From Amborella trichopoda (Eukaryota; Streptophyta; Magnoliopsida; Amborellales; Amborellaceae), in assembly GCF_000471905.2 (NCBI RefSeq), contig NW_006500104.1, positions 3,657,203 to 3,721,202 on the forward strand: a stretch of 64,000 nt of DNA, given 5' to 3'. The notes beneath the pieces are model-generated. The model saw nothing but the letters and a program-made list of their open reading frames with translations, searched no databases and was not told the DNA's origin. Shown one piece after another: positions 10,901 to 22,449 of this stretch; position 1 is the stretch's first letter, and each line of letters opens with the position of its first letter. Made by a program: the position numbers and the translations under genes.

Positions 10901-11061
10901 CCCAAGTCCTCAAATCCTATAGTGGAACCCCAATCATGAAACCCTAATTCTGGATAAAGGGAATCTAAAAATCTCAAGGGAAAGGGTGTAATTTGGGACA
11001 AGCATGTTCCCATTTTGTTACTTACACCGATATTATCCGTACTTAAATTCTCTTATTTTTC

Positions 11062-11130
11062 CCATACTTATTTTTATATTTTCCTTTTTTTTATGATTAT
11101 TTCTAAAATACTTCCTATCACAAATTGATT
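11062..11130. repeat. Direct repeat, right copy
   Basis: Partner of 9645-9715 (CATACTTATTTTTATATTTT and onward), same orientation. Confidence 0.5.
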
Positions 11131-13099
11131 TGTTCAAATACCAATTTTTTGCTATTTTTTATCCATATTTAGATTTTTTGTTTAATTTTATTGTAAATAT
11201 ATATTTCACCTTTTATTAAATAATTTTTTCTACTAAAGTATTCGACCCTAAATGGGTCGAGTTATTCGGACTCAGTATTCGGCTCGAGCATGGGCTTGAG
11301 TATTCAGCCTGAGCAGTGGTTTCAAACACTAGATGAGGGAGAAAGAGCTGCCATACCCATAATTAGCAAGTCTCCGTTTAAAACAATATTTTTTCAAAAA
11401 ATCTCCGACTTTTTTTTAAATCCGTTTAGAACTCCGAGTTTTTCAAAAGACCTTCAAAAAATCGTGGTTTTTTTATAGGACCGATGTAAAACCGTATTTT
11501 ATCTTTTTTAAAAAAAACTTCTTCCCTATAACTTTATTTTTCATTAATTTAATATTATTGACTTTTTATTTAAAGATAAGCAAATTAATAGTAGGAGCAA
11601 ATTAAGAATCTTGATTTAAAGTAAAATCCCATAGAATGTTTCACCAATAATTTCCCTTAAAAAAAGTTTATAAAAAATTACAAAGAATATGTTCCCCAAA
11701 AAATAAGATATCAGGGCAATCATATATCTCAAAATAATAGGCAGAGTTAGAAGACTAACCCAATGAAAAATCCTTTCTTTTTTTTTTTCTCTTTAAACCC
11801 AATGGATACTTATAATGAGCATTTTTTTATGAGATTCGAAATTGCTGAAATATTTTTTATTGTAAAGATTTAAGCAGCTAGGAATTCAGTGTGAGATTCG
11901 AATTTGATTAAACCTTTTGTTGCTTTCTTTATATCGAGAGAAGTTTGATTAAGTTTATTTTTTTTAGTTTTTATGTATTGATGTATACAACTTAGCATTT
12001 TGGATGGATGATTATTTTACGTACTTGGGTATGTAGTATGTTTTAGCAAAGTGCAATCCTATTCTGAAGGTCTTTTTTGTTTTTTTTTTTTTCTTAAACA
12101 ATAATATATATCTTAGTTTACCGTTCTTGTTATATACTAGTGTAGTTCTTGTGTTACGTATTATTTATATTTAATTTTGTGCTCCAAATAAATTTGTAAT
12201 ATGTTTGGTGTTGTGACAACAAAATAAGCATTGTTGTTGGATTTATTGAAAGTTTTGACAATAAATTGTCAATTATCACTCTAACGACACTAGGTAAGGT
12301 CGAAAAATTATTATTCAATAGATTTAAGGTATCTATACAATAACTACAAATCATAATCATATGTTATGTTATCTTTATATATCCAATTTTTTCACTCCAC
12401 TTTTTTAGACAAATCCAAATTATTCACGACTTTCTAACTTATCTTATTTTTTGGCGATCCGTATTTTTGACTCGATTTCTTTCACTGACTTTTTTAAACA
12501 AAATCGATTCATTACCGATGTTTTGACTTGACAAATTTTGTTATTTTCCGACTTGCTAACTATGGTCATACCAAGTGGGAATCCAATTCTCGAACTAGTG
12601 GATGTAGGAGCATCGTACAATTTTGTTTGACAAAATAAGTGCATAAAAACACAATCCGGATTTGTGCTTTGTGATCCTTCTTTAGTTTCAAAATGATAAT
12701 TAAAAAGAACATAAAAAGGAAACTCGGTTTGCAAGTATGAGAGAAAAAGACGAACTAGGTCTCCCTGCTCTCAATCGATTCAGAACACCGCACCCCACCC
12801 ACTATTTAGAAAAGGAAATAGTTTACAAAGTCTCTTGGGAGAAAATTGTTGATTTGGTCCTGCACGACCAACGCCTTGTTGAGGGGTATGGTTGGACCCC
12901 GAAACTCTCCAGCATCTTATAAACAGCACGATCAATGTTAAAAAAGTGATTAGGAATTTAAAAAGTGCCTCAAACCAAATTATACTGCAAGAGTGAAAAA
13001 TCGATTTTGATAAACATAGAAAATGAGGCATTTCGAGCTCAATTACTGTTCTTTTTCTATTTCTTTTTTGGAATTTGATTTTAAGATGCATATATGATC
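11131..13099. other. Unassigned intergenic stretch
   Basis: AT-rich. A palindromic cluster of TCGAC / GTCGA and CTCGAG words lies at 11240-11310. No gene, RNA or mobile element could be named. Confidence 0.45.
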
Positions 13100-13464
13100 A
13101 TGTAGGAACCTCATCTTGGGAAACCAAAAAACATAAGGGATCCGAAACCCTGTCAAATGCTGTATTATTTATAAACCTAAGATCGAAGGTGGGTTGGGTA
13201 TCAAAATTATTCAAGACATTAACACCACTCTACTAGCTTAACTTGGACAGGAATTGAAAATTAAACACACCATGTGGTAAGATTTGATGAGGAAACAATA
13301 TCTTTGGAGGCCTCATATAGAGGTCCTTAATGTCACCAAAAAAGACTATTTGTCCTAGAAAGGAAGTCACGAAATCCTTCCACTTATAATGAGACATAGT
13401 CTTCAGAACCAGACTGATGAAAGGTTCACTTAGGTTCCAAATAATAATGGAGATTTCACATCCC
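13100..13464 (+). pseudogene. LINE reverse-transcriptase C-terminal fragment, part 1
   Basis: Plus-strand frame with stops reads YKPKIEGGLGIKIIQDINTT, then LLA, stop, LGQELKIK and W..LMRKQYLW. This matches the KPKxEGGLGIRxLxDxNxALLAKLGWRL...W..LLRxKYLxx segment just after the RT domain of plant non-LTR retrotransposons. It stops at the copia insertion point and resumes at 19045. The 5' part of the LINE is not recognisable upstream. Confidence 0.75.
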
Positions 13465-13869
13465 TATTAGATTTAGAGAAGATGTAGAGTCTAGAGAGAG
13501 AAACTATCTTGATCAATTCTCATTAACTATGAATGAAACCCTAAAAGGATTTAATATACAAATACATATTTAATGTAGACCAGATTATCCCTATACAGAT
13601 ATATAATGACAATAAATGACAACTGAAACTATATATATTATTTTTGTATATATATTAGAGTAATGGTCCTATGAGACCCTCCCACACCCATGTGTATAGG
13701 ACCCCAAAGGATCACCATCAAATTTGGCACAGATCTCTAGAAAAGTTATCACATGGGTGTGGGACTTGACTTTCTTAGAGATATGTGCCAAATTTAATGG
13801 TGATCTTTTAGGGTCATACACACATGGGTTTGGTAGGAACTCATAGGATTGTTACTCTATATATTATTA
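13465..13869 (-). repeat. Copia 3' LTR, interrupted by a MITE
   Basis: 13465-13657 and 13867-13869 match the 5' LTR at 18853-19039 (TTAGATTTAGAGAAGAYGTA and onward). The 200-bp difference is the MITE at 13658-13857 plus its target duplication. The terminal TG of the LTR is mutated to TA on the plus strand here (TATTAG against TGTTAG). Confidence 0.88.
13658..13857. mobile_element. Hairpin MITE with perfect 9-bp target duplication
   Basis: A 200-bp element with ends GAGTAATGGTCCTATGAG and CTCATAGGATTGTTACTC, flanked on both sides by TATATATTA (13649-13657, 13858-13866). The interior repeats the long inverted arms seen at 5005-5184 (GGATCACCATCAAATTTG), with the core orientation reversed. A 9-bp duplication indicates mobilisation by a Mutator-like transposase. 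Confidence 0.88.
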
Positions 13870-13881
13870 TCCCCCTTCAAG
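13870..13881 (-). other. Copia polypurine tract
   Basis: On the element strand CTTGAAGGGGGA directly precedes the 3' LTR, the expected place for plus-strand priming. Confidence 0.8.
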
Positions 13882-13968
13882 CTGATGCAGACATGAGGAA
13901 AGCATTAGCTTGTCCACTAGAAAATCATGATGGCTCTGAATAATAGATTTGGTGAAAATATCAATCGT

Positions 13969-14511
13969 TTACGCAGTAGAAGAAATATAAGGAAGAGATA
14001 ATGTACCATCAAGATAGCCATCGTGAACATAATGACAATCTAAGTTAATATGCTTTGTGCGTTTATGAAAAATTGGATTACATGCAATCTTAATTGCACT
14101 CTGGTTATCTGCATATAAAGGTGTAGGATTTGAAATAGAGATACCAAACTCATTGAAAAGAGCATGAATCCAAACAATCTCACTATCAACAGATGACGTA
14201 GCACGATACTCATCTTTTGAGCTTGACTTGGAAACAATATCCTGTTTCTTAGTCTTCCATGATATTAATGATGACCCAAGAAACACACAATATCCTATAG
14301 TAGAACGACAAGTATTTGGATCACCTGCCCAATCTGCATCAGCATATGCACTGAGATCTAAAGAAGATGTGGAGTCAAAGAATAATCCACGAATGGAAGT
14401 ACCTCGAATATAACATAAAATTCGATGAAATGCTGATAGATGTGGTCGTCGAGAATCTGAAACAAAGTGGCTCACACCATGGACAACATATGTAATATCT
14501 GGGCGAGTCAT
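13969..14511 (-). pseudogene. Copia RNase H domain
   Basis: A 180-codon open frame. Visible copia RNase H signatures in order: RPDITYVVHGVSHF, AYADADWAGDPNTCRSTIGY (DADWAGD core with the first catalytic Asp), KSSSKDEYRA (normally KSSAEAEYRA; E changed to D), and YADNQSAIKIACNPIFHKRT. It is frameshifted relative to the upstream RT frame. It would remove the RNA strand during reverse transcription. Confidence 0.9.
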
Positions 14512-14776
14512 AGTAAGATAGATGAGGGAGCCAACGAGTTTGCGATAAAACGTAGGCTCAAGACGAGGATATCCAACATTTGAGAAAATTTAAAATTGAG
14601 TTCCATGGGTATATCAATAACCTTCACATCATTCAAATGGGCACTGGAAACAAGATCAAGAGCGTACTTTTATTGATGGATGTAAATACCACGTTTATAG
14701 CGAGAGATCTCAAGGCCAAGAAAATAAGATACTTCCCCAAGATCCTTCATTTGAACTTCTTCTTGCAATCATAGCT

Positions 14777-15359
14777 TCACATCCTTGATGGAAATGAAAT
14801 CATTGCCAAAGATAAGAATATCATCAACATATAATATAATAATACAAATTTCATGCTATGTGGTACGAATAAACATGGAGTGATCATGTTCACTTTGAGT
14901 GAAGCCAGTTGCAATAATGACAACCCAAAAATGCTCAAACCATGCACGGGGAGCTTGTTTGAGACCGTAAATTGCTTTACGAAGACGACAAACCAATGAC
15001 TTATATTGAGAAACAAACCCAGGTGGTTGACACATATAAACTTCTTCTTGAACTTTGCCATTAAGGAATGCAGTTTTGACATCCACCTGTCGTATGAGCC
15101 ACTCATAAATAGAAGCGAGTGCAATAAAAGTACGAATAGTTTTCATCTTAGCAACTGGAGCAAAAGTTTCTTCATAATCGATGCCAAGCTTCTGGGCATA
15201 ACCTTGAGCAACTAATTGGGCTTTCTGCCAATCAAGAGTGCCATCAGTTCGTAACTTGACTTTATAAACCCATTTGCTACCAATGACATGCTTTTCTGGG
15301 GGCAATGGGACCAAATCCCTAGTGTGATTGGCCTTCAAAGCTGCAATTTCCTCATTCAT
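14777..15359 (-). pseudogene. Copia reverse transcriptase
   Basis: From 15359 the frame reads KWVYKVKLRTDGT, GIDYEETFAPVAKM, QVDVKTAFLNG, EEVYMCQPPGF and AIYGLKQAPRAWF, the standard copia RT series. A stop at about 14856 interrupts the same frame shortly before the catalytic YVDD (14820-14831), so the active-site box survives but is separated from the rest. Confidence 0.93.
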
Positions 15360-15584
15360 AGCTATACGCCATCATTGGAAGTAAGATGCCTGCGAATAAG
15401 AAGATGGCTTATCAAACAATGGATTAGTGATGGTTGCAGGAGAACAAGTATGTGATGGGCTAACCATTGGTAAGTTAAGACGATAAGGTAGAATGTGCTT
15501 TCAAAGTGACCATCGAAGGAGAACAGGACTAGTAGAAGGATCAACAACTGGAGGTGATACATGATCAGCACTTGACAAGGGAGG

Positions 15585-17192
15585 CTAATCAGGGTTAGTT
15601 ACTGAATGTGGTAATCCTTGATTTGCGTGATAATGAAGACGAGGAATATCGAAACAAGGAAAAAAAAAAAACTTAGGTCCATGTGTAGTTGAATTATGGT
15701 GTGGGCAGTGTTGGTGAAAAGGTATGTGTTCAAAAAATGTAACATGCCGAGATATTATAATATGATTAATAGCAAGATCAAAATGACGATATCCTTTTTG
15801 AGTTGTTGAATAACCTACAAACATGCATTTGACAAACTTTGGTGAGAGATTATCATGGGTAGAAGATGGTAAAAGTACAAAGCATGTGCACTCGAACACA
15901 CATAAATGTGAGTAATCAAGGGGTTTTTTAAAAACTTTTTGAAATGTTGACACATTTTGCAAAATTGGAGTAGGAAGAAGATTAACAAGATAGACAGTAG
16001 TAGACATCGTTTCATCCCAAATGTTCTTTGGGGAATGAGAGCTAATAAGAAGAGAACAAGTGGTTTCAAGAATATGACGATGTTTCCTTTGAGCAACTCC
16101 ATTATGTTCCGGGGTATGAGGACATGAACATTGATGAATAATGCCATTTGTATGAAGATATGCTTGAAATTCAATAGATAGATACACCCCCCCAGAATCA
16201 GACCTAAAAACTTTAATGTTTTTCTCAAATTGATTTTTTATTATATTATGGAAGTTTTTAAAAACACTAAACACATTTGACTTGTTTTTGAAAAAATAAA
16301 TCCAAATATATTTAGAAAAATCATCAATAAATATCACTTAATAAAAAAATCCATTAATTGAAGGAACAGGAGCAGGGCCTCGAAACATCATAGTGTACTA
16401 AAGAGAAATGATCGATACTTTTATTCTTGCTATGAGGGAAAAGTTGAGCCAAGTGTTTTGCCAACTTGTAACTCTCACAAAAAATATTCTTATTAAATTT
16501 CTGTGAGAGAAAATGGCAGGTAAAAGTCTAGAGTTTAAAAGAGAAAGCATGTTTTGAGAATGTGGGTGTCCTAGCCTACAATGCCAAACATACCAAAGAG
16601 AATTTGATTGACTTATTTCATGAGGAGAAGGGGAAATTTGACAAACTGGCAGAGCTTGTGAAAGATGACAAGGAGCTGTACTGAAACTAATTGTGAAAAG
16701 CCGACCTTGCTTAGTGCCTCTCCCAATCAATTTCCCTGTTGCTAGATCATGCACCATACAACCTTTATTAGAAAAATAAATGAGGCACTTGTTATCAACT
16801 AACTGGCCAATAAATATTAAATTCAAAGGAAGGTTGGGAATATGATGAACATCTTTCAATGCTAAGAAGTTACCAGATGGACCAGGGACACTGGTTCTAC
16901 CAGAGTGGGTAACATGAAGTGGAGACTCATTAGCAATAAAATAAGTCATATTTTTATAATGGGGTTTTACCGAGGATAAATGCGAAAGTTGTCCTGTCAA
17001 ATGATTTGATGCCTTTGAGTCTATGATCCAAGTGTTTGAGAAAGGATTTGAGTTACCTGAAAAACCCATGGCAGCCAAAACCTGAGCAAGTTGTTGGAGT
17101 GTAGTTGAGTCAATAGAGCGAAGATCTAGTATGGATACATGGATAACAGATGTGGAGGCAGAATGAGAGTGATTGGAAGTGGCATCCTCCAT
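15585..17192 (-). pseudogene. Copia protease and integrase
   Basis: Frame 17192-16398: protease active-site region reads WIIDSKASNHLTG, where the catalytic DSG/DTG triplet is DSK; then the GAG-pre-integrase motif WHCRLGHPHSQNML. Frame 16337-15585: integrase core with FIDDFSKYIW, RSDSGGVY and NGVAQRKHRHILE; the last normally reads NGVAERKHR, so the third catalytic residue (Glu) is Gln. A frameshift near 16.4 kb separates the two frames. These substitutions would abolish both activities. Confidence 0.9.
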
Positions 17193-17276
17193 GCTGGGGG
17201 GACTGGGAATAGAGGCAACTGCAGCCCATTTAGTTTGACTAGGTACATGAGGCTTCCCACGTGCTTGAGGGCATTT

Positions 17277-18074
17277 TCAACAATCACTTATTTCATGCCC
17301 GAACTTCTTACAATAATTACATAAACTGCACTTCTTGCACCGATCGGTCGTGTGGCCTATTTGTTTGCATATGTAACATTGCACTTGAACATAATTAGTA
17401 TCTTTGTTAGGGAATTTGGATGTGGCTAAGGCCACATCAGTGGCATCTTGTGATGTGGATTTGCAAACCCCAAGAGAGCTTAAGCGAGTTTCTTCCACAA
17501 GGAGTTCTGAGAGGCAATCATCTACTGGTGAAGTAGGAGTACAATGAAGGATTGATGCTATCATGCTTTCAAACTCCGATCGCAACCCCATAAGAAAGTG
17601 AAATAAACGAGATCGATTTCGTGCTTGAGTAATAACTTCAGTGGGTGGCTTTGTCTCCACTGAGTCCATCTCATTCCATATACCTGAAAGAGTATTAAAA
17701 TAATCTTGAATTGATGAGTCCCCTTGTTTTGTCTTCATGCTCTCCTATTCTAAGGTATACAGACTGGCAATATTGGCTTGAGAATAAATCTTCTGAAAAT
17801 AATCCCACATTGCTTTAGCACTAGATTGATACATGAGGTTGCATACAATTTTGGGCTCAACTGAGTTCATAATCCATGTCACAATAGAACTATCTATGGC
17901 AAGCCAATCACTACGCTCATCCTCAACCTTAAGCTGGGAAAAAGAACCATCAATATAACCCCATAGCTTCCGTCCCATGAGAAAACGTCTCATTTAGAAA
18001 GACCACAAGCAGTAGTTCTTCCCATCAAGATGCATACAAATTGTAGCACTCTCGGTATTAGTCTTTAATTCCAT
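17277..18074 (-). pseudogene. Copia gag with two zinc knuckles
   Basis: Begins at ATG 18074 and reads HLDGKNYCLWS, stop, then RRFLMGRKLWGYIDGS (DUF4219/UBN2-type gag), AMWDYFQKIYSQ, and two CCHC knuckles, CYICKQIGHTTDRC and CNYCKKFGHEISDC, near 17280-17381. In-frame stops at about 17994 and 17742 break it into pieces. Gag would form the cytoplasmic particle. Confidence 0.88.
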
Positions 18075-18442
18075 GATAAGGTATGACTTACCCGAAGTAC
18101 ACGGTGATACAAGAGTATAGAAGAACTCAAAAGAAAATATATTATATATTAAAACACCAAAACAACTCCAACTCTATGGGCTAAATATCGGCCTTTTTTT
18201 TTTTTTTTCTTTCAACAATTAGTATCTCCGAGCTTTGAATAGTGGATTGAAACCAATATTTTTAAGGAGCTGACGACTCTCCAAAAGTAGACGATATATA
18301 TCAAAAGAGATATTTGAGGGCAAATAAAAAACAAGGCGAGAGAACAATCTCGCACTCTCTCTCTATGAGACCATCAGGTAAATTGGGTTTCATTCAAAAA
18401 TTGCACACACAACTATTTGTGTTGGTAAATTGAGTTTCTTCA

Positions 18443-18649
18443 ATAGCAGGTAAAAGAGAGGGTCCAGCTATTGGTATCGATCTTGGTACCACCTACTCTT
18501 GTGTTGGCTTCTGGCAACATGATAGAGTTGAGATCATGGCCAATAACCCGGGTAACAGGACAACCCCTTCTTACATTGCCTTCACTGATACAGAGAGGCT
18601 CATCAGAGATGTGACCAAGAACCAAGTTGCAATGAACCCAGTTAAATAA
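18443..18649 (+). pseudogene. HSP70: HSP70 N-terminal fragment captured in copia leader, antisense to the element
   Basis: Sixty-eight consecutive codons without a stop read as the N-terminus of plant cytosolic HSP70/HSC70: [20 protein letters not shown] (phosphate-loop IDLGTTYS), [28 protein letters not shown] and TKNQVAMNP, then Lys-stop where the family continues into TVFDAKRLIGR. The expected start ATG is ATA at 18443-18445. It lies between the 5' LTR (18853-19039) and gag (18074), in the opposite orientation to the element, so it is inside the transposed unit. HSP70 is a cytosolic ATP-dependent chaperone; this piece carries only the first part of the nucleotide-binding domain. Either captured by the retroelement or inserted later. 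Confidence 0.93.
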
Positions 18650-18840
18650 TTGCGACGAAGGGCTTCAAAGAGTTGAAAATATGCAGATGCACGGAAAGAG
18701 TTGCAAATTTGCAACGAAAATTTTGCATATGAAAATTGAGAGATCCAATGATGGATGATTAAGCAAAGTGAACGAAAAATGGATTACTGACCTTCACAAT
18801 CTGTGAGTAGCAATAGAGAAGAGATGATCACATCTATGTC

Positions 18841-18852
18841 GCTCTGATACCA
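18841..18852 (-). other. Copia primer-binding site
   Basis: TGGTATCAGAGC on the element strand immediately after the 5' LTR, complementary to the 3' end of initiator-methionine tRNA as usual in copia elements. Confidence 0.92.
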
Positions 18853-19039
18853 TGTTAGATTTAGAGAAGACGTAGAGTCTAGATAGAGAAACTATCTCGA
18901 TCAATTCTCATTAACCATGAATGAAACCCTAAAAAGGTTTATATATAAATACATATTTAATGTAGACCACATTATCTCTACAATGACAATAAAGGACAAC
19001 TGAAATTATACATGTTATTTTTGTATATATATATTATTA
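18853..19039 (-). repeat. Copia 5' LTR
   Basis: 187 bp, ends in CTAAATCTAACA on the element strand next to the primer site. Homologous along its length to 13465-13657. Confidence 0.9.
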
Positions 19040-19044
19040 ATCCC

Positions 19045-19284
19045 AAAGTGCTCATGGAAAGCTAAGAGATAAATAGGTGATGAACATTACCTCAATGGCC
19101 ATATGAATAAACCAATTCATCCTTATGCCTCATGGTTTCCATAGCCTACCAAAAGAGACTGGTCACAATCAGTATAGTATAAAGATGGGTACTCTGATTG
19201 GGCAATATATGCCACTTGTGCAAAGATGATTATGAAAATCTTGACGTACCCTTTTTGTTTTATACAAATATGTAAGTGACATAT
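19045..19284 (+). pseudogene. LINE fragment, part 2 (zinc-finger RVT region)
   Basis: Continues the LINE interrupted at 13464. Frames give GTLIGQYMPLVQR and, shifted, CHLCKDDYENLD, resembling the zf-RVT Cys-rich segment (CxxCxxxxEtxxHLF) that follows in plant LINEs. It ends where the gypsy 3' LTR starts. Confidence 0.6.
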
Positions 19285-20458
19285 TGTTTATGCTTGGGTT
19301 TGCGTCGATCTTAGAGAGAGAGATTGACTCAAATCTTTACAAAACTAAATTAATTTTATGAAAAGTAGAGCAAATGGGGTCGCTCAACTAATGCGTTCAG
19401 AATTTTGATTCTTTTCCAAGTGTATTGGCAGCGCCATCTTCATGATATATGTATATTGTTTAAAGGTACTTCTAAATTTTACTAGTCTAATATATAACAT
19501 ATATTTGTAGGAAAGTAAGCTAATTAATGGAGAAAGATAAATCAAAATTAAATAGAGAAAGAAACACTCACCTTAGGGATCCAAAACCCAAAGTTTCAAA
19601 CTTGGATCAGGCTGCCCCTCTGTTGCCACCATCTCCTTTTGCATGTCTCTTGTTTGCTGGAATCGGTGGATCTAAGGTTCTTTCACCTAGATCTAAGGTT
19701 CTTAATGCTTTAGAGAACGCTAGGGATTTTTAGGTGGGTTCTATCTAGGCTTTTCTAGGGTTAGATGTTGTGAGATTTTTTAATGGTAAATCCTAATTTT
19801 TAGATGTTATGAGATTTTTGGATATTTTTCCCTATTTTTTGAATTTTTTTTGAAACATTCTAAGGATTTATCCTATCTTCTATGATGTATTGGGTATTTT
19901 CCTAATTTTAAATTCTCTAAGGATTCTAATCTATTTTCTATGATTTTGTAAGGATTTCTAGATATTTTTAGTGTACTTTTTAATCAATTTTAGATGGGGT
20001 ATTGAAATTAGATCAGTTCAATAATTTTTTTTCTTAGGATTTTTTCTACTTTGAGTAATTCAAATTGATCAGGAAATGATTGGTTGGGTCAGGCCCATTA
20101 GGCTACATGAGGTGCGGCATGACGCGGGTCATGTCATGTGGCCCGTGTAAGACGTCAGCTGCCTCACACAACCTGACACACTGAGCGATGAGCACGGCTA
20201 GGGTATGGCTATTTTAGTCATTTTTCACTAGTTTTCTCAAGGCTTCTAACTGGGCTCCGGGGTTCCGATTTCTTTGATTCTTGGTCCGTTGGAAAGCTCT
20301 TGAGGATTACTTTGATCTAGGATAGGTTTTAGGTTCTTTTGAGACAATTGTACTGGGTTTATGTGTACTATACTCTACTAGGGTGTGTGTGGTTCGTTGG
20401 ACACATAATCAAGCTTTTAGGCATTCCCTTTGCCATAATTTTGAAGGGGGTATCTACA
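19285..20458 (-). repeat. Gypsy 3' LTR
   Basis: Starts TGTAGATACCCCC on the element strand and matches the 5' LTR start TGTAGACATCCCC; shared blocks include CTTGGATCA, TTCTTTCACC and AGTGTGTGTGG-like sequence. A 68-codon plus-strand frame at 19527-19733 is inside the LTR and not a gene. Confidence 0.82.
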
Positions 20459-21259
20459 ATTGTCCATCTTTAGCATTCATTTGGGGTACTGAGTAAATGG
20501 CAAAGAACTAGACATCTAGGACATGATGGAAATAAAGTTTTTTAAGGTGTTATCTTTTTGAATGACCAATACATTTTGGAGATACGCTATGTCGATGGAT
20601 GATTTTGATCCGTAAGACATCGAGCTGAAACTGCACTATCAAACAATAGTGTTGACAGGTCTCTGACAATCAAGATCTGAAATGATAGTCAACAAGAACT
20701 GTGCTACCTTTGAGTCGGTGACACTCTTTGTTGTAGTTACCCCAATCCTGCTTGAGACACCAGTGTAGTCATCTTTGACTTTAAACCTTTTTCTTGGGGT
20801 CTTGATATTCCAATTGAATGGGATTCTGATTTAGAAGAAATGATCAATTCCTGGCTAGTTGAACTTCTTGTTCGCCTTTGATTCTCATTCTTGGTGTCTA
20901 CGCTTTTGTTTTGGGACCTTACGGCTTGATTTTTCTTTTCTAAGGGTTTGGAAGCATGGCATTCATGATCTAGTGGCGTTAAAACTAATGTCCTAGCCGC
21001 ATTGAAACTCTTTTTCTTTTTAAAACATTTTAAAAGGTTTTAAAGATAGATAGGATTTTTGAAATAGATATAGAGTCTGGGCTACTTTTTTAACCAAAGA
21101 AATTATGGTTTTTGAAATCTTCACAGGAAAAGGTAGGGGAAATTTCGAAAATGGGTGATAAATTTGAAAATATTTGACTTTTGATGGCCTTTTAAGATTG
21201 TAAAACTAGGGAGCCCTCTGAGCATTTTTACGTCATGTAGTGATGGATGTTTTTGTACT
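20459..21259 (-). other. Gypsy 3' non-coding region
   Basis: Between the 3' LTR and the minisatellite. The expected polypurine tract next to the LTR is weak (GCTAAAGATGGACAAT). No gene recognised. Confidence 0.5.
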
Positions 21260-21590
21260 TGCCCCGACTGTTTTTCGTTGCACAGGTTTGATGTTGAATT
21301 GATGTTGGGTACCCGGTATTTTTGGCATCATACGGGTTAGACATCTTCTTATCTCAATTCTTTTACATCACACGAATTTGATGTTTTGATTGAGATTTCC
21401 CGACTGTTTCACGTCGTACGGTCTACATGTCTTTTGGCTAATTTTGAGATTGAATTCCTGATTGTTTTATGGCACACGTGGTAGACATCTTCAACTGGAT
21501 TTGAGATTGGTAAGCCATTTCGGCTCGTGTGACATTGGAGTCCATTTGAGATTGGTAGGCCATCGCTAAATGAATTCAACTGGATTTCAA
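21260..21590. repeat. Degenerate minisatellite in the gypsy 3' region
   Basis: About five diverged copies of a 65-75-bp unit built on CCCGACTGTTT, a CACGTCGTACGG-like word, TAGACATCTTC and TTTGAGATTG. Variable tandem repeats upstream of the 3' LTR are a known feature of Tat-lineage elements. Confidence 0.6.
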
Positions 21591-22449
21591 TCATGGCTCT
21601 TTGTTATACAACTCAAGGGAGAGTTTTTCTTGAAGTTTCTGAGCTATCCTTTGTCTTGGATAATGTGACATACTGTCCATGAGTGCTCAGAATCTCCTTG
21701 GACTTTCAATTTTGTTCCACCACTTACCTACCCTTTGAAGTACATATAGTCGAGGTTCTTCATATTTACTTTGATTGATGCCTTTTGTATTTCTTTCATT
21801 TTTCACACCATTCTGACTTGGGAAGAGAAGAATTCTAAAGATTTTGGAGAAGAGACGATATGATCGAGAAATTCATTTTTCTATCGCCCATGGGTTCTTT
21901 TTAGGTATTCAACCATGTGGCCGTTTTTTTCCAATGCTCGGGTTCCTTTCGTATTTTTAGCGTTACATATTTATTTATTTTCTTTGTTTTTTCTTTTTTT
22001 TTCATCTTTTTTTTTTTTTTGAAGATGAAGAAAGTAGGAGAAGAAGAAGAGTCAATGATGTTTTTCCTTTTGGGAACTTTGTCCTAGAAATAGATAAGAA
22101 CTCGATAACTCTTCATTCTTCTAGATGGCAGGGAGGTTCTAATCTTGGTTATCTGTGGATTTTCCTTTCTCCTAGTTGTTGTCCAATACTTCTTTGACAG
22201 TGGCTGCGTAACTGCCAGTGAATTTTTCCTCCTTGAATTTCTTCACTTGAACCTTGATCTTCAGATTCAGAGTCATTCTCAGCTTCCCAATCCTTCAATC
22301 TCTTGCTTGGTTGGCTAAGCTCATTTTTTATTTTTCTTTGTCTCCATATTTCTTGAGGTACTTAGCGTTGCTAGGATCATTATGTTCATGTCTTTCAGGA
22401 TTCCTGAGTTTGTAGACATTGCTTGGATGACTTTGGGTTACGACTTATG

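Larger units (their letters stand above)
13460..19044 (-). mobile_element. Ty1/copia LTR retrotransposon with ATCCC target duplication
   Basis: Minus-strand element of 5575 bp (13465-19039) bounded by the 5-bp repeat ATCCC (13460-13464 and 19040-19044). LTRs of about 190 bp, a perfect initiator-Met-type primer site (TGGTATCAGAGC), polypurine tract, and gag, protease, integrase, RT and RNase H in copia order. All coding parts carry stops or frameshifts, and catalytic residues of protease and integrase are changed, so it is dead. It is nested inside a LINE, hosts a MITE in its 3' LTR and an HSP70 fragment in its leader. Confidence 0.92.

Noticed and set aside
16398..17192. Functional copia protease-integrase gene because of long ORFs
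   Set aside because: The catalytic glycine and glutamate are replaced and frameshifts separate the domains.
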